Below are positions 7,944-15,595 of a DNA stretch of 64,000 nucleotides, piece after piece; the first letter of the stretch is position 1; every line of letters begins with the position of its first letter. The notes under the pieces were generated by a model. The model searched no databases and had not been told where the DNA came from. It saw nothing but the letters and a program-made list of their open reading frames with translations. The translations under genes were made by a program, and so were the position numbers. Source of the stretch: Thermofilum sp. (lineage in GTDB: Archaea > Thermoproteota > Thermoprotei > Thermofilales > Thermofilaceae); the NCBI GenBank assembly GCA_038741495.1, contig JAVYKX010000001.1:490918-554917 (forward strand), given 5' to 3'.

Positions 7944-8657
7944 CTACCCCTTTCCTCTCTTCCGAGACTCTGTGAGAAGCTTCCACAGCTCTTCAAACCT
8001 CCCCTTAGAAGGCTTCTCAGGTACCCCGACCGGGAAGATGTAGAGGGGGTGCTCCTCGGCTTGTGCCCGGATAACCCTTGCCACAGCGGCGTCGTCGAAA
8101 GCGCCTACTGCTACTGTGCCTAGGTTGAGCGCAGCTACCATCAAGTAGATGTTCTGGCCTGCGTGGCCAGCCTCCATATACACGTACCTCTCACCACGCT
8201 CACCGTACCTCCGCGTCGTCCGCCTGTGCACAGCGCAGATGACGATGCTCACCGGCGCCTCGAGAACCCACTCCTGCCTCAGCGAGGCAGCCCAAAGCTC
8301 TCTGCGCACGTCCCCCTCTCTCACGAGCGCCAAGCTGTGGCGCATCCACCTGTACTTGTAGACGCCAGCCTCGGCGAAGCTTCCCCCCACCCTGACCCCT
8401 TCCTCTCCGAGAACTGCGTAGAGCTCTAGCGGGTACGTAGCCCCGGCGCTCGGAGCGGTGCGCCGGGGCCAGCCGTCATGCCCCGCGAGCCCTTGAGCAG
8501 CCCAAAGAATCAGCGCCAAGTCTTCCAGAGAGAGCGGGCTGCGAGCCCACTCTCTGACACTTCTCCTGAGCAGTATCGCTTCCTCCAGCGCAACCTTGGA
8601 TCGCGGCGCCGGTAAGGGGAGGAGAAGCTCTACTCTTTCTCCGCTCTCACCGAGCAT
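7944..8657 (-). CDS. SagB-type nitroreductase-fold oxidoreductase
   Basis: 237 aa from ATG 8657. The frame is open back to 8810, but those extra codons overlap the dsrK-like gene and are low-complexity Arg/Ser, so the internal ATG is preferred. Motifs of the SagB/ThcOx branch of FMN nitroreductases are present: RRSVREWA near the N terminus (phosphate contacts), SAGATYPLELYAV, then EAGHAGQNIYLMVAALNLGTVAVGAFDD and YIFPVGVP. SagB enzymes oxidise thiazolines or oxazolines in peptide natural products, but archaeal stand-alone copies have no known role. No YcaO, precursor peptide or protease is nearby. It follows the dsrMK-like genes on the same strand and may be cotranscribed with them. Confidence 0.82.
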   Translation of the reverse strand: MLGESGERVELLLPLPAPRSKVALEEAILLRRSVREWARSPLSLEDLALILWAAQGLAGHDGWPRRTAPSAGATYPLELYAVLGEEGVRVGGSFAEAGVYKYRWMRHSLALVREGDVRRELWAASLRQEWVLEAPVSIVICAVHRRTTRRYGERGERYVYMEAGHAGQNIYLMVAALNLGTVAVGAFDDAAVARVIRAQAEEHPLYIFPVGVPEKPSKGRFEELWKLLTESRKRGKG

Positions 8658-8701
8658 ATCTGATGAAAAAGAGCAGAGTCTGCCTACTATTCTTTTTCGA
8701 C

Positions 8702-9976
8702 CTAGCTGAAGCTGAGGGCTTCGGCTACGAGATCCATTACTCCGACGACCTGAACTCCGAGGTTGTAGCGCTCGCTCAGGAGCTTTAACTGTGCCTTGCA
8801 GTTCTCGCAAGCTGTTGCCACGATCCGGGCTCCCGTAGCTCTCACCTGCTCGGCTTTCTTCTTCCCGGTCTTAACTCTGAGCTCTTCGAAGTCAGGCACC
8901 GCCACGAGGCCGCCGCCGCCACCGCAGCACCAGTTCTTCTCCCCGTTCGGCGTCATCTCTCTGAAGTCGAGTACGGCGGCTTTCAAGACTCTCCTCGGCT
9001 CCTCGATGACCCCGCCGTTCCTTGCCAGCTGGCAGGGATCGTGGTAGGTGACCGGCTCCTTGATGGCTTCCTTTCTGAGCTTTATCCTGCCCTCCCGGAT
9101 GTACTCGTCTATGATCTCCACGATGCTCTTCACTTCGAAGGGGAACTCCTCGCCCAGCCACTTTGGAGCTAGGTGCTTCATAACCCTGTAAGCGTGGCCG
9201 CACTCCGTTATTACGACGACTTTAACTCCAAGGCTCTTCGCCTCCTCTACAATGTTTCTCGCGATTTCTTTGGCCTTCTCCGTGTCTGCCAGGAAGAAAG
9301 CGTAGTTAGCTGCGTCGAAAACGCTGAGGGTCCAGTCCTCGCGAGCGGCGTGGAAGATCTTGGCAGCTGGTAAGATCGTGTGCGAGCCAGCCAGAGCAAC
9401 GTAGAGAACCCTGGCACCCTTCTTCCCTACGGGGATTTCGATCGTGGGATCGCCGGTCTCCGCTCTCAGCTGATCCTCAAGGCTCTTTACCTGCTCGAGG
9501 AAGAGCCCCTTGTACAGCTCCACGTTTCGCCCTCTTTCAAGCGCAGCGTCAGCGACCATCGAGTAGATCTCGGGGGCTGGACTGTTCACTCCGGCCGCCA
9601 CCAGCGCCGGCTTCGCTGCAGTAAAGAAGACAGTCACGTCTATGCCGAAGGGGCAGTGAGCCACGCACCTCCTGCAACCGGTACACTCCCACACAGCTCT
9701 GCTGAGATCCTGAATGAACTTCTCGTCCACGCCATCCGCGCCGATGAGCCGCGGGAACATTCTCAGCGGGCTGTGAGCACTCTTGTAGAGGCGCCTGATC
9801 AGCTCCATCCTATAGGCTGGAGCATGCACAGGGTCTCTCGTCGCGACGTACATGTGGCAGGCGTCACTGCAAGCACCGCACCTTGCACATATATCGAGGT
9901 AGTACTTCAGGCTGCGGTTCAGCTTGCGCTCGAAGTTCTGAAGGAACGCCTGAGCTGTGTTGCTCACATCTTCCAC
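8702..9976 (-). CDS. DsrK/HdrD-like iron-sulfur protein (CCG domain)
   Basis: 424 aa from GTG 9976. Two [4Fe-4S] motifs lie at the N terminus (CARCGACSDACH and CTGCRRCVAHCPFG). A C-terminal cysteine-rich CCG domain follows (HDPCQLARNGG... then WCCGGGGG), plus TACENCKAQL. This is the pattern of the heterodisulfide reductase catalytic subunit family, including DsrK and HmeD, in which the CCG domain binds a noncubane Fe-S cluster. With the adjacent membrane cytochrome-like protein it should form a DsrMK-type complex passing electrons between the quinone pool and a cytoplasmic disulfide or persulfide carrier. The neighbouring tusA and dsrE make a sulfur-carrier substrate plausible. Its start overlaps the dsrM-like gene by 13 nt. 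Confidence 0.85.
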   Translation of the reverse strand: MEDVSNTAQAFLQNFERKLNRSLKYYLDICARCGACSDACHMYVATRDPVHAPAYRMELIRRLYKSAHSPLRMFPRLIGADGVDEKFIQDLSRAVWECTGCRRCVAHCPFGIDVTVFFTAAKPALVAAGVNSPAPEIYSMVADAALERGRNVELYKGLFLEQVKSLEDQLRAETGDPTIEIPVGKKGARVLYVALAGSHTILPAAKIFHAAREDWTLSVFDAANYAFFLADTEKAKEIARNIVEEAKSLGVKVVVITECGHAYRVMKHLAPKWLGEEFPFEVKSIVEIIDEYIREGRIKLRKEAIKEPVTYHDPCQLARNGGVIEEPRRVLKAAVLDFREMTPNGEKNWCCGGGGGLVAVPDFEELRVKTGKKKAEQVRATGARIVATACENCKAQLKLLSERYNLGVQVVGVMDLVAEALSFS

Positions 9977-10677
9977 CTCGTAACGCTGTTGGTGAGGAGC
10001 GAGCCGATCGAGTGCATCAGCTTACCGAAGGGGAAGTACGCTAAGAGTAATTGAGCCAGGGCGTAGTGAGCCATGAAGAACGGGTTTTCCGGCAAGTGCT
10101 GCGGCCTAAAGGTGGCTAGCTCCCAGAAGTACAGTCTCATCGCTTCAACATCGATGTGGGTTGCAAACCTCATCATCAGACCTGTAATGACAAGGCCGAG
10201 GACGAGGGATAGAGCGAAGTAGTCCTCGGGGGTCGAAAGCTTCCTCAGTAGCCCCCTGAACCTCCTGAGCAGCAGGAACGTGAAGGCTGCGAGCATGATG
10301 AGTCCGGCTATGCTCCCAGCCATGAAGGAGAACTGGTCTATCGCGTGCTTGTCCATGCCTAGAGGGCCGAATACGAACGTGTACTCTGTGATCAGCCGCC
10401 CATGGCCGATGAGAGCGCCGAAGAGCGCCATGTGGCCGGTCCACGCCGCCAGCCAGAGCTTCGGGTTAACGGACATGAGAGACGGGTAGAAGAGGAACTG
10501 CTTCACGACCGCTAGCAGCGAGCCTAGCGTGCTTTTCGGTGCCGGGTGAAGGAGGAACCTCACGGCCGGCGGAGGCACTCTAAGCCATGAGAGCAGCCTG
10601 TATGCGATGCCTGCGAGGAAGATCGCAACGGCTACGTAGGGTGTCACAGCTAGCAGCAAGAAAGAAAAAACCTGCAC
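9964..10677 (-). CDS. DsrM/NarI-like cytochrome b membrane subunit
   Basis: 237 aa, about five to six hydrophobic segments, from a GTG start. The NarI/DsrM family pattern is visible: WTGHMALFGALIGHGRLITEY in the second helix region supplies His residues suited to haem b ligation, and MMRFATHIDVEAMRLYFWELA and FFMAHYALAQLLLAYFPFGKLMHSIG follow near the C terminus. It would anchor the DsrK-like partner and exchange electrons with the quinone pool. It overlaps the dsrK-like gene and lies 12 nt after tusA, so it is part of the dsrE-tusA-dsrM-dsrK transcript. Confidence 0.82.
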   Translation of the reverse strand: MQVFSFLLLAVTPYVAVAIFLAGIAYRLLSWLRVPPPAVRFLLHPAPKSTLGSLLAVVKQFLFYPSLMSVNPKLWLAAWTGHMALFGALIGHGRLITEYTFVFGPLGMDKHAIDQFSFMAGSIAGLIMLAAFTFLLLRRFRGLLRKLSTPEDYFALSLVLGLVITGLMMRFATHIDVEAMRLYFWELATFRPQHLPENPFFMAHYALAQLLLAYFPFGKLMHSIGSLLTNSVTRWKM

Positions 10678-10689
10678 GCTTAACCCCCC

Positions 10690-10941
10690 CTACTTCGTTC
10701 TCTTCACGTAGAAGACGAACCTACCAGACTCTTTTTCGACTTTCACTACTTCATGACCTTGGCTTTTTGCCCACGCCGGGATGTCCGAGAGCGAGCCGGG
10801 GTCTGTGGCGATAACTTTGAGAATCCCCCCTACGGGGACCTGGCCTATCTCCTTGGCCGTTTTCACCACGGGCATGGGGCAGGAGAGTCCTGAAGTGTCC
10901 AGCACCCGGTCGACCCTAATCTCCTCGCTCATGTCCTCCAC
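10690..10941 (-). CDS. tusA: TusA-family sulfur carrier
   Basis: 83 aa, the expected size. The conserved sulfur-accepting site is seen in LDTSGLSCPMPVVKTAKEI, where the CPxP cysteine (about residue 20) carries a persulfide. The rest (VGGILKVIATDPGSLSDIPAWAKSQGHEVV) matches the two-layer TusA/SirA fold. It sits 2 nt after dsrE. TusA with DsrE-type transferases and an Hdr- or Dsr-like complex is the usual set for moving persulfide sulfur in the cytoplasm. Confidence 0.92.
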   Translation of the reverse strand: MEDMSEEIRVDRVLDTSGLSCPMPVVKTAKEIGQVPVGGILKVIATDPGSLSDIPAWAKSQGHEVVKVEKESGRFVFYVKRTK

Positions 10942-10943
10942 CT

Positions 10944-11351
10944 CTACGTGAGGAAGATTATCTGGCCGTCTTTAGCTAGCTCGAGGAAGGTGGCAGCTCC
11001 TATCACGTCCTCAACCTCCGGAATCATATCCTCTTTCTTTATGTTCATAAGCTCGGCTGTCGTAGAGCACGCATGTAGGTGAACATTACCCGTAGCTACA
11101 GCGGCTTTAAGCAGCTCTTCAGGGCCCGGGATGTTCTTCGCCTTCATCCTGCTCTTCATCATACCTGTGAACAGCGACATCTTCCCGAGCTTAGCTTTCT
11201 CCAGCCCGCCCTTCTTCAAGAGGTTAAGTCCCCAGAACGTGTAGAAGATGTGAGTCTCAACACCCATCGCGGCCGCAGTGGAGGCTATGATCAGGCTCAT
11301 CATAGCGTTCTCTAGCGTGTCGTTGGCTACAACTATGCAGAGCTTCTTCAT
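10944..11351 (-). CDS. DsrE-family sulfurtransferase
   Basis: 135 aa. The N terminus KKLCIVVANDTLENAMMSLIIASTAAAMG and a long insert (FWGLNLLKKGG...KMSLFTGMMKSRMKAKN) are typical of the DsrE2-like branch. A conserved Cys in LHACSTTAELM is the likely persulfide carrier. It is first in the dsrE-tusA-dsrM-dsrK order. The predicted TATA box is only about 30 nt before the ATG, which suggests a near-leaderless transcript, and there is no good ribosome binding site. Confidence 0.88.
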   Translation of the reverse strand: MKKLCIVVANDTLENAMMSLIIASTAAAMGVETHIFYTFWGLNLLKKGGLEKAKLGKMSLFTGMMKSRMKAKNIPGPEELLKAAVATGNVHLHACSTTAELMNIKKEDMIPEVEDVIGAATFLELAKDGQIIFLT

Positions 11352-11375
11352 ACGGAGGATACAGGCTTCCCTCCA

Positions 11376-11387
11376 AATTTAAGCTTT
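11376..11387 (-). promoter_or_regulatory. Predicted TATA box for the dsrE-tusA-dsrMK-like operon
   Basis: On the minus strand GCTTAAATTTGG lies about 30 nt upstream of the dsrE ATG. The divergent Lrp-family gene starts about 100 nt away on the plus strand, so this short intergenic region may be where that regulator binds. I could not identify a clear Lrp palindrome. Confidence 0.45.
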
Positions 11388-11483
11388 TTGGCGCAATGAT
11401 CAAAGATCTGGCAGCACTAGTTAGACATTGTTTCACCAGGGAAAGCGAGAAATACCTGGAAAACTAATGTAGCGGGAAGCGCT

Positions 11484-11966
11484 GTGGACAAGCTCGATCT
11501 AGAAATCCTCAGAGCTTTAGCGGAGAACCCTCGAGCATCGTGCAGAAGCATCGCGAGAAAGCTGGGTGTATCTCCCTCCACGGTAGCGAGGAGGATTAAG
11601 CAGATGACCAGTAAGGGGGTCATCAAAGGCTTCGCTATAGTGCTCGGCCAAGACTTTGTAAGCGCAGCTAGCTGCTTCGCCCTCCTGGTCAAGGTGAAAG
11701 GCGGCTTCGAGCCCAGAGAGGTTGGGGAGAAGCTGAAGACCATTCCCGAGCTCTGCAGGATCTACGTAACGGCGGGGAGACACGACATTATCTGCTTCTT
11801 CTCCAGCACAAGCAGGGACGAGACAGCCAGGATAATCTCCAGGGTGAAATCCACGGAAGGCGTTGCTGAAGTAGAGCCCTACACTATTCTCTATCACGTG
11901 AAGGATGAGAGCTTCTTCACGCCGTCACCGAATCTTCTCGCGAAGATCCTCCCTCCCTCAGGCTAA
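11484..11966 (+). CDS. Lrp/AsnC-family transcriptional regulator
   Basis: 160 aa, GTG start. N-terminal winged HTH of the Lrp type (LDLEILRALAENPRASCRSIARKLGVSPSTVARRI, cited in part; residues about 3-40) and a C-terminal RAM/ACT-like domain (about 65-145, with GRHDIICFF in the effector-pocket region). It is transcribed divergently from the dsrE operon, so autoregulation and control of that operon are the simplest guesses. The effector is unknown; Lrp proteins often bind amino acids. Confidence 0.88.
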   Translation: MDKLDLEILRALAENPRASCRSIARKLGVSPSTVARRIKQMTSKGVIKGFAIVLGQDFVSAASCFALLVKVKGGFEPREVGEKLKTIPELCRIYVTAGRHDIICFFSSTSRDETARIISRVKSTEGVAEVEPYTILYHVKDESFFTPSPNLLAKILPPSG

Positions 11967-12112
11967 CGGCTCCTGCAAGCGCCCTAGCTCCGCGGTGCGG
12001 CCAGCACCAGCTTAAGCCTCTCCAAACCGTTCTAGCGGCTTAGCCCAGCCCCTGGCTGCAGCCGGCTCTTCAATGCTTCGAGAAGCTTAACCGATAGTTT
12101 GAACTTTAGCTG

Positions 12113-13705
12113 GTGAGAGTACTGGTCGTGCTCTTCGAGGAGCTGGTCGAGCTGGCGAGCCTGCTCGAGTCCACAGCCTCGAGGAACGAGAAAGTATCCC
12201 GCTTAGCGGCTGCCCTTAAGGGTCTGGACCCCGAGGAGGCGGCTATAGTGGTTAGGCTGATCACTGGGGAGATCTTTCCCGCCTACTCAGGGCTAGAGCT
12301 CGGTGTGGGCTACAGCACTCTTCTCGAAGCTGTGCGGGGAACCTCGGGAGTGGTCCCGCTGGACCAGCGGAAGCTGAGCGTAAGGGAGGTTTACGAGTCC
12401 CTAGTTAAGGTCGCGAACGCCTCCGGCGAGGACTCGAGGAACAGGAAGCTGAGAGCTCTGCGCTCGGTTATCGCGGGGATGAGCCGGAGGGAGGTAGAGT
12501 TCTTGGCGCGCTTCCTTCTCGGCGAGCCGCGCCTGGGGGCTCGCGAGGGCATCATCCTGGAGGCGCTGGCGAGAGCTGTTTCAGCGCAGCTCGAGGAGGT
12601 GAGGAGGGCCTACATGTTTTCCGGAGATCTCGGCGACCTGGCGCAGCTGCTGCTGAGCGGTGTGAGCCCTTCGGAGGTTAGGCTCCGCCTCTTCCACCCC
12701 GTTAAGCCGATGCTCGCTGAGATGGCGAGAAGCCTGCGGGAGGCGCTGCGCGAGAGCGGTGGGAGAGCCGCTCTAGAGTTCAAGTACGATGGCGTGAGGC
12801 TCCAGGTTCACAAGAGAGGCGGGGAAGTGCGCTTGTTCACGAGAAGGCTGACCGACGTCACCTCAAGCCTACCGGATGTCGTGGAGCTCGTGCTGGAGCA
12901 CGTGAAGGCCGAGGAGGCTGTGATCGACTGCGAAGCAGTGAGCTTCAAGGATGGGAAGCCGCTGCGGTTCCAGGACCTGGTGAGGAGAGTGCGGAGGAAG
13001 GAGGACGTGAGGAGGATGGCTGAGGAGATGCCTTTCGAGATCAAAGCATTCGACGTGCTCTACCTCGACGGCCGCGTTCTAGTGGATGAGCCCTACGAGG
13101 AGAGGTGGAAGCTTCTCGAGGGGGTCGCTAGCCCCGAGATCCTGATCGAGAGGGTAGTTACGGGGGATCTCGGCGAGGCGGAGTCGTTCTACAGGAGGAG
13201 CTTGGAGGCCGGCAACGAGGGCGTGATGGTGAAGCGGCTCGACTCTCCCTACACTCCGGGCGTGCGCGGCAGGTACTGGTTTAAAGTGAAGCCGGCGGAG
13301 ACACTTGACCTGGTTATCGTTGGCGCCGAGTGGGGGCACGGCCGCAGGAGAGGCTGGCTGAGCGACTACTACCTGGCTGCCAGGAACCCTGAGACGGGAG
13401 AGTTCCTGATCGTTGGGAAAACGTTCAAGGGGTTGACGGACACTGAGTTCGAGGAGATTACAAGGAAGCTGCTGGAGCTGAAAGTGCGGGATGAGGGGTG
13501 GCGGGTCTGGGTGAAGCCTTCAATCGTTGCTGAAGTCGCTTTCAGTGAGGTGCAGAAAAGCCCCAAGTACAGGTCGGGGTACGCGCTCCGCTTCGCCAGG
13601 ATTATCAGGCTCCGCCCGGATAAGCAGCCTGAAGAGGCTGCGACGATCCACGACGTCAGGAGGATCTACGAGGAGCAATTCCTCTCGAAAGCCAAGGCCG
13701 AGTAG
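12113..13705 (+). CDS. lig: ATP-dependent DNA ligase
   Basis: 530 aa from a GTG. An all-alpha DNA-binding domain (about 1-190) is followed by the nucleotidyltransferase domain. Motif I is EFKYDGVRLQVH with the AMP-accepting Lys at about residue 224. Later motifs are the IDCEAV acidic motif, EGVMVKR, and YWFKVKP (motif V), then an OB-fold domain ending in RPDKQPEEAATI. It is slightly shorter than the usual 560-600 aa of archaeal ligases, mainly at the N terminus, so a further-upstream start was considered, but no in-frame upstream start is evident before the TTTAG run. It joins Okazaki fragments and repairs nicks. Confidence 0.92.
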   Translation: MRVLVVLFEELVELASLLESTASRNEKVSRLAAALKGLDPEEAAIVVRLITGEIFPAYSGLELGVGYSTLLEAVRGTSGVVPLDQRKLSVREVYESLVKVANASGEDSRNRKLRALRSVIAGMSRREVEFLARFLLGEPRLGAREGIILEALARAVSAQLEEVRRAYMFSGDLGDLAQLLLSGVSPSEVRLRLFHPVKPMLAEMARSLREALRESGGRAALEFKYDGVRLQVHKRGGEVRLFTRRLTDVTSSLPDVVELVLEHVKAEEAVIDCEAVSFKDGKPLRFQDLVRRVRRKEDVRRMAEEMPFEIKAFDVLYLDGRVLVDEPYEERWKLLEGVASPEILIERVVTGDLGEAESFYRRSLEAGNEGVMVKRLDSPYTPGVRGRYWFKVKPAETLDLVIVGAEWGHGRRRGWLSDYYLAARNPETGEFLIVGKTFKGLTDTEFEEITRKLLELKVRDEGWRVWVKPSIVAEVAFSEVQKSPKYRSGYALRFARIIRLRPDKQPEEAATIHDVRRIYEEQFLSKAKAE

Positions 13706-13747
13706 CCGCTCCTTCGAGCCTCCGGGAGCTCGAACCGCTGCACCGCC

Positions 13748-14089
13748 TCACTGCTCCCCAGGCTCGAGAACCAGGAACACCCGCTCCGGGGCGAACCTCC
13801 ACTCTTCACCTTCTTTCAGCAGCTTGTACTCGACGATCGCGCCGCCCTCCTCTTCTTCAACAGCTAAGATCCCGGCGCGGGCGCCGCAGCTTGCGAGAAC
13901 GTACGCGAAGTCTTCAAAGTAGTCGTAGAACCCACAAGTGAGGCAGAAGCTCCCTCGAAACTCCACTTTGAACTTTCCTTCTTCGACTTCAAGCACGCGC
14001 ACCTGCCCCTCGGCTCCGTGCAGCCTGTTAAACTCCCTGACAGCGCACTCGAGAGCTTTCACCAGCTCCACGCTCACGTGCCCGAGCAT
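13748..14089 (-). CDS. Hypothetical protein with CxxC motif
   Basis: 113 aa, unrecognised. Alternating strands and helices suggest a small alpha/beta fold. The centre has SFCLTCGFYDYFEDFAYVLASCGA, with a CxxC and a third Cys that could bind a metal or form a disulfide. It lies convergent with the ligase gene and upstream (same strand) of the reductase operon, but 67 nt separate it from psrC, and it has its own start, so I would not place it in that operon. Confidence 0.6.
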   Translation of the reverse strand: MLGHVSVELVKALECAVREFNRLHGAEGQVRVLEVEEGKFKVEFRGSFCLTCGFYDYFEDFAYVLASCGARAGILAVEEEEGGAIVEYKLLKEGEEWRFAPERVFLVLEPGEQ

Positions 14090-14156
14090 CCTGAAAAGAA
14101 GGCTATAAACCTGACTAAGCGCGGGTAAAGAAAATTCTCTTTCGTTATAGCTTGCT

Positions 14157-15035
14157 TTAAAGGTGTAGTGGCTCGAAGATTCCGGCCTGGATTACGAGTA
14201 CTCTCAGCAGCAGAGCGCCGACTAAGTAGAGGCTAGCGGCCGCCACACCCAGCTTTCTATCCTCTTTTCTCATCAGTAGGAAGCCGAGCGCCATCGGCGC
14301 TAAGACGCCGACAAGCACCACTCCGAGCCAGAACGCGGGGGCGAGCGGCCCGACCAGCAGAGCAGCTGCGCTGGCACGCGCCGCCTCGGGGCCAGCGTAG
14401 AGCGGGACGTTGAGGAGAGCGACGAGAGCGAGGAGTTCCCCGATGTCTAGCCCTAGCCCGGCTCTCGTCAAGAACCTGGACACGTGTTCGCTGTGCACGA
14501 GGATCTTCAGGACGGCTATAGCGCAGATTGAAGCGCTGAGCACCCAGAGGACTGGGATGAGAGCTGTGTTCCAGAAGGGGATGCCTGGCGCGCTGGAGAT
14601 CAGGAAACCGCTGTACACTGTAACGAGGAACCCGATGAGCGCTAAGAGGACTAGGTACCACTTAGCGTCCGTGAGCTTAGCGAGCGCGGGTACTGCTGCA
14701 TGCCTAAGGGTCAGCAGGAAGGAGAGGATGAGGAGCAAGAAGAGGAGCGTGATGCCGAGGGTCATCCACGACTCGGTTAGCTTCGCGATGAAGATCCCTT
14801 GAGCTAGAGAGGATAAGATTGCGGCCGGCATGTTCGCGGGCCTGGAGAGGTCGGCGATAACGAAGACTAAGCCGAGCACGACCGACGCGAAGATAACTAG
14901 CGAGAGCTCCTTCAGCTTCTCCTCGATCTTGAAGAGCCTTAAGAGAGAGTACGCGACGCTGCCCATTCCCGCTATTCCGGCGAACCAGAGGAACGGCCCT
15001 ATAAGCCAGGGGTCCCAAATCTCCTGGAACATCAT
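14157..15035 (-). CDS. NrfD/PsrC-family membrane anchor of Mo/W reductase
   Basis: 292 aa with about eight hydrophobic segments in the NrfD/PsrC pattern. It would anchor the catalytic and Fe-S subunits to the outer membrane face and exchange electrons with quinone; it holds no haem. The start overlaps the Fe-S subunit stop by 4 nt, so the three genes form one translationally coupled operon. It is the last gene of that operon. Confidence 0.85.
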   Translation of the reverse strand: MMFQEIWDPWLIGPFLWFAGIAGMGSVAYSLLRLFKIEEKLKELSLVIFASVVLGLVFVIADLSRPANMPAAILSSLAQGIFIAKLTESWMTLGITLLFLLLILSFLLTLRHAAVPALAKLTDAKWYLVLLALIGFLVTVYSGFLISSAPGIPFWNTALIPVLWVLSASICAIAVLKILVHSEHVSRFLTRAGLGLDIGELLALVALLNVPLYAGPEAARASAAALLVGPLAPAFWLGVVLVGVLAPMALGFLLMRKEDRKLGVAAASLYLVGALLLRVLVIQAGIFEPLHL

Positions 15036-15595
15036 CTCCCCACCACCACGAAGTACTTAGGTCTAGTACCCTTGTTGGCGAGCAGTCTGATCACCCTGCC
15101 GCCCCTCAACCTCTTGCTTACCTCGCTTCCCGGGTCATCCAGGTCGCCGAACGCCCTAGCACTAGCCGGGCACACCGTCACGCAGACAGGTTGAAGGCCC
15201 GCTTTGAGCCTGTCCAGGCACTCCTCGGACATGCACTTCCGCGGGAGCCCTGTCTCGGGCTCCAGCCACCTCATTCCGTAGGGGCAGGCGGTCATACAGT
15301 ACTTGCAGCCTATGCAGAGCTCTGGCTTAATCTTCACGAGACCGTCGCCGTCCACGTAGGAAGCCCCCGTCGGGCAAACGGAGACGCAGGGCGCATTCTC
15401 GCAGTGCTGGCACTGTACGAGCAGGAGGTACGGCTTAGCCTCCAGGTCGAATGTTATCCTCAAGATGTTGGTCCTGAGCCCTCCCCAGGTCGGGTTAGGG
15501 GCGTCGGTAGACTCGTAGTTCGCGGCGTTGCAAGCCGCAACGCACGCGCCGCAGCCGATGCACTTGCTCTGATCCCAGAGGTGCGCCAGCCTCAT
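15032..15595 (-). CDS. PsrB/PhsB-type four-cluster ferredoxin subunit
   Basis: 187 aa with four cysteine motifs: CIGCGACVAACNAA, CQHCENAPCVSVCP, CIGCKYCMTACPYG and a last set CMSEECLDRL...CVTVCPASA. Together they would hold four [4Fe-4S] clusters forming the electron wire between the Mo/W subunit and the membrane anchor. Size and cluster order match the DMSO-reductase family electron-transfer subunit. It overlaps both neighbours by 4 nt. Confidence 0.92.
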   Translation of the reverse strand: MRLAHLWDQSKCIGCGACVAACNAANYESTDAPNPTWGGLRTNILRITFDLEAKPYLLLVQCQHCENAPCVSVCPTGASYVDGDGLVKIKPELCIGCKYCMTACPYGMRWLEPETGLPRKCMSEECLDRLKAGLQPVCVTVCPASARAFGDLDDPGSEVSKRLRGGRVIRLLANKGTRPKYFVVVGR

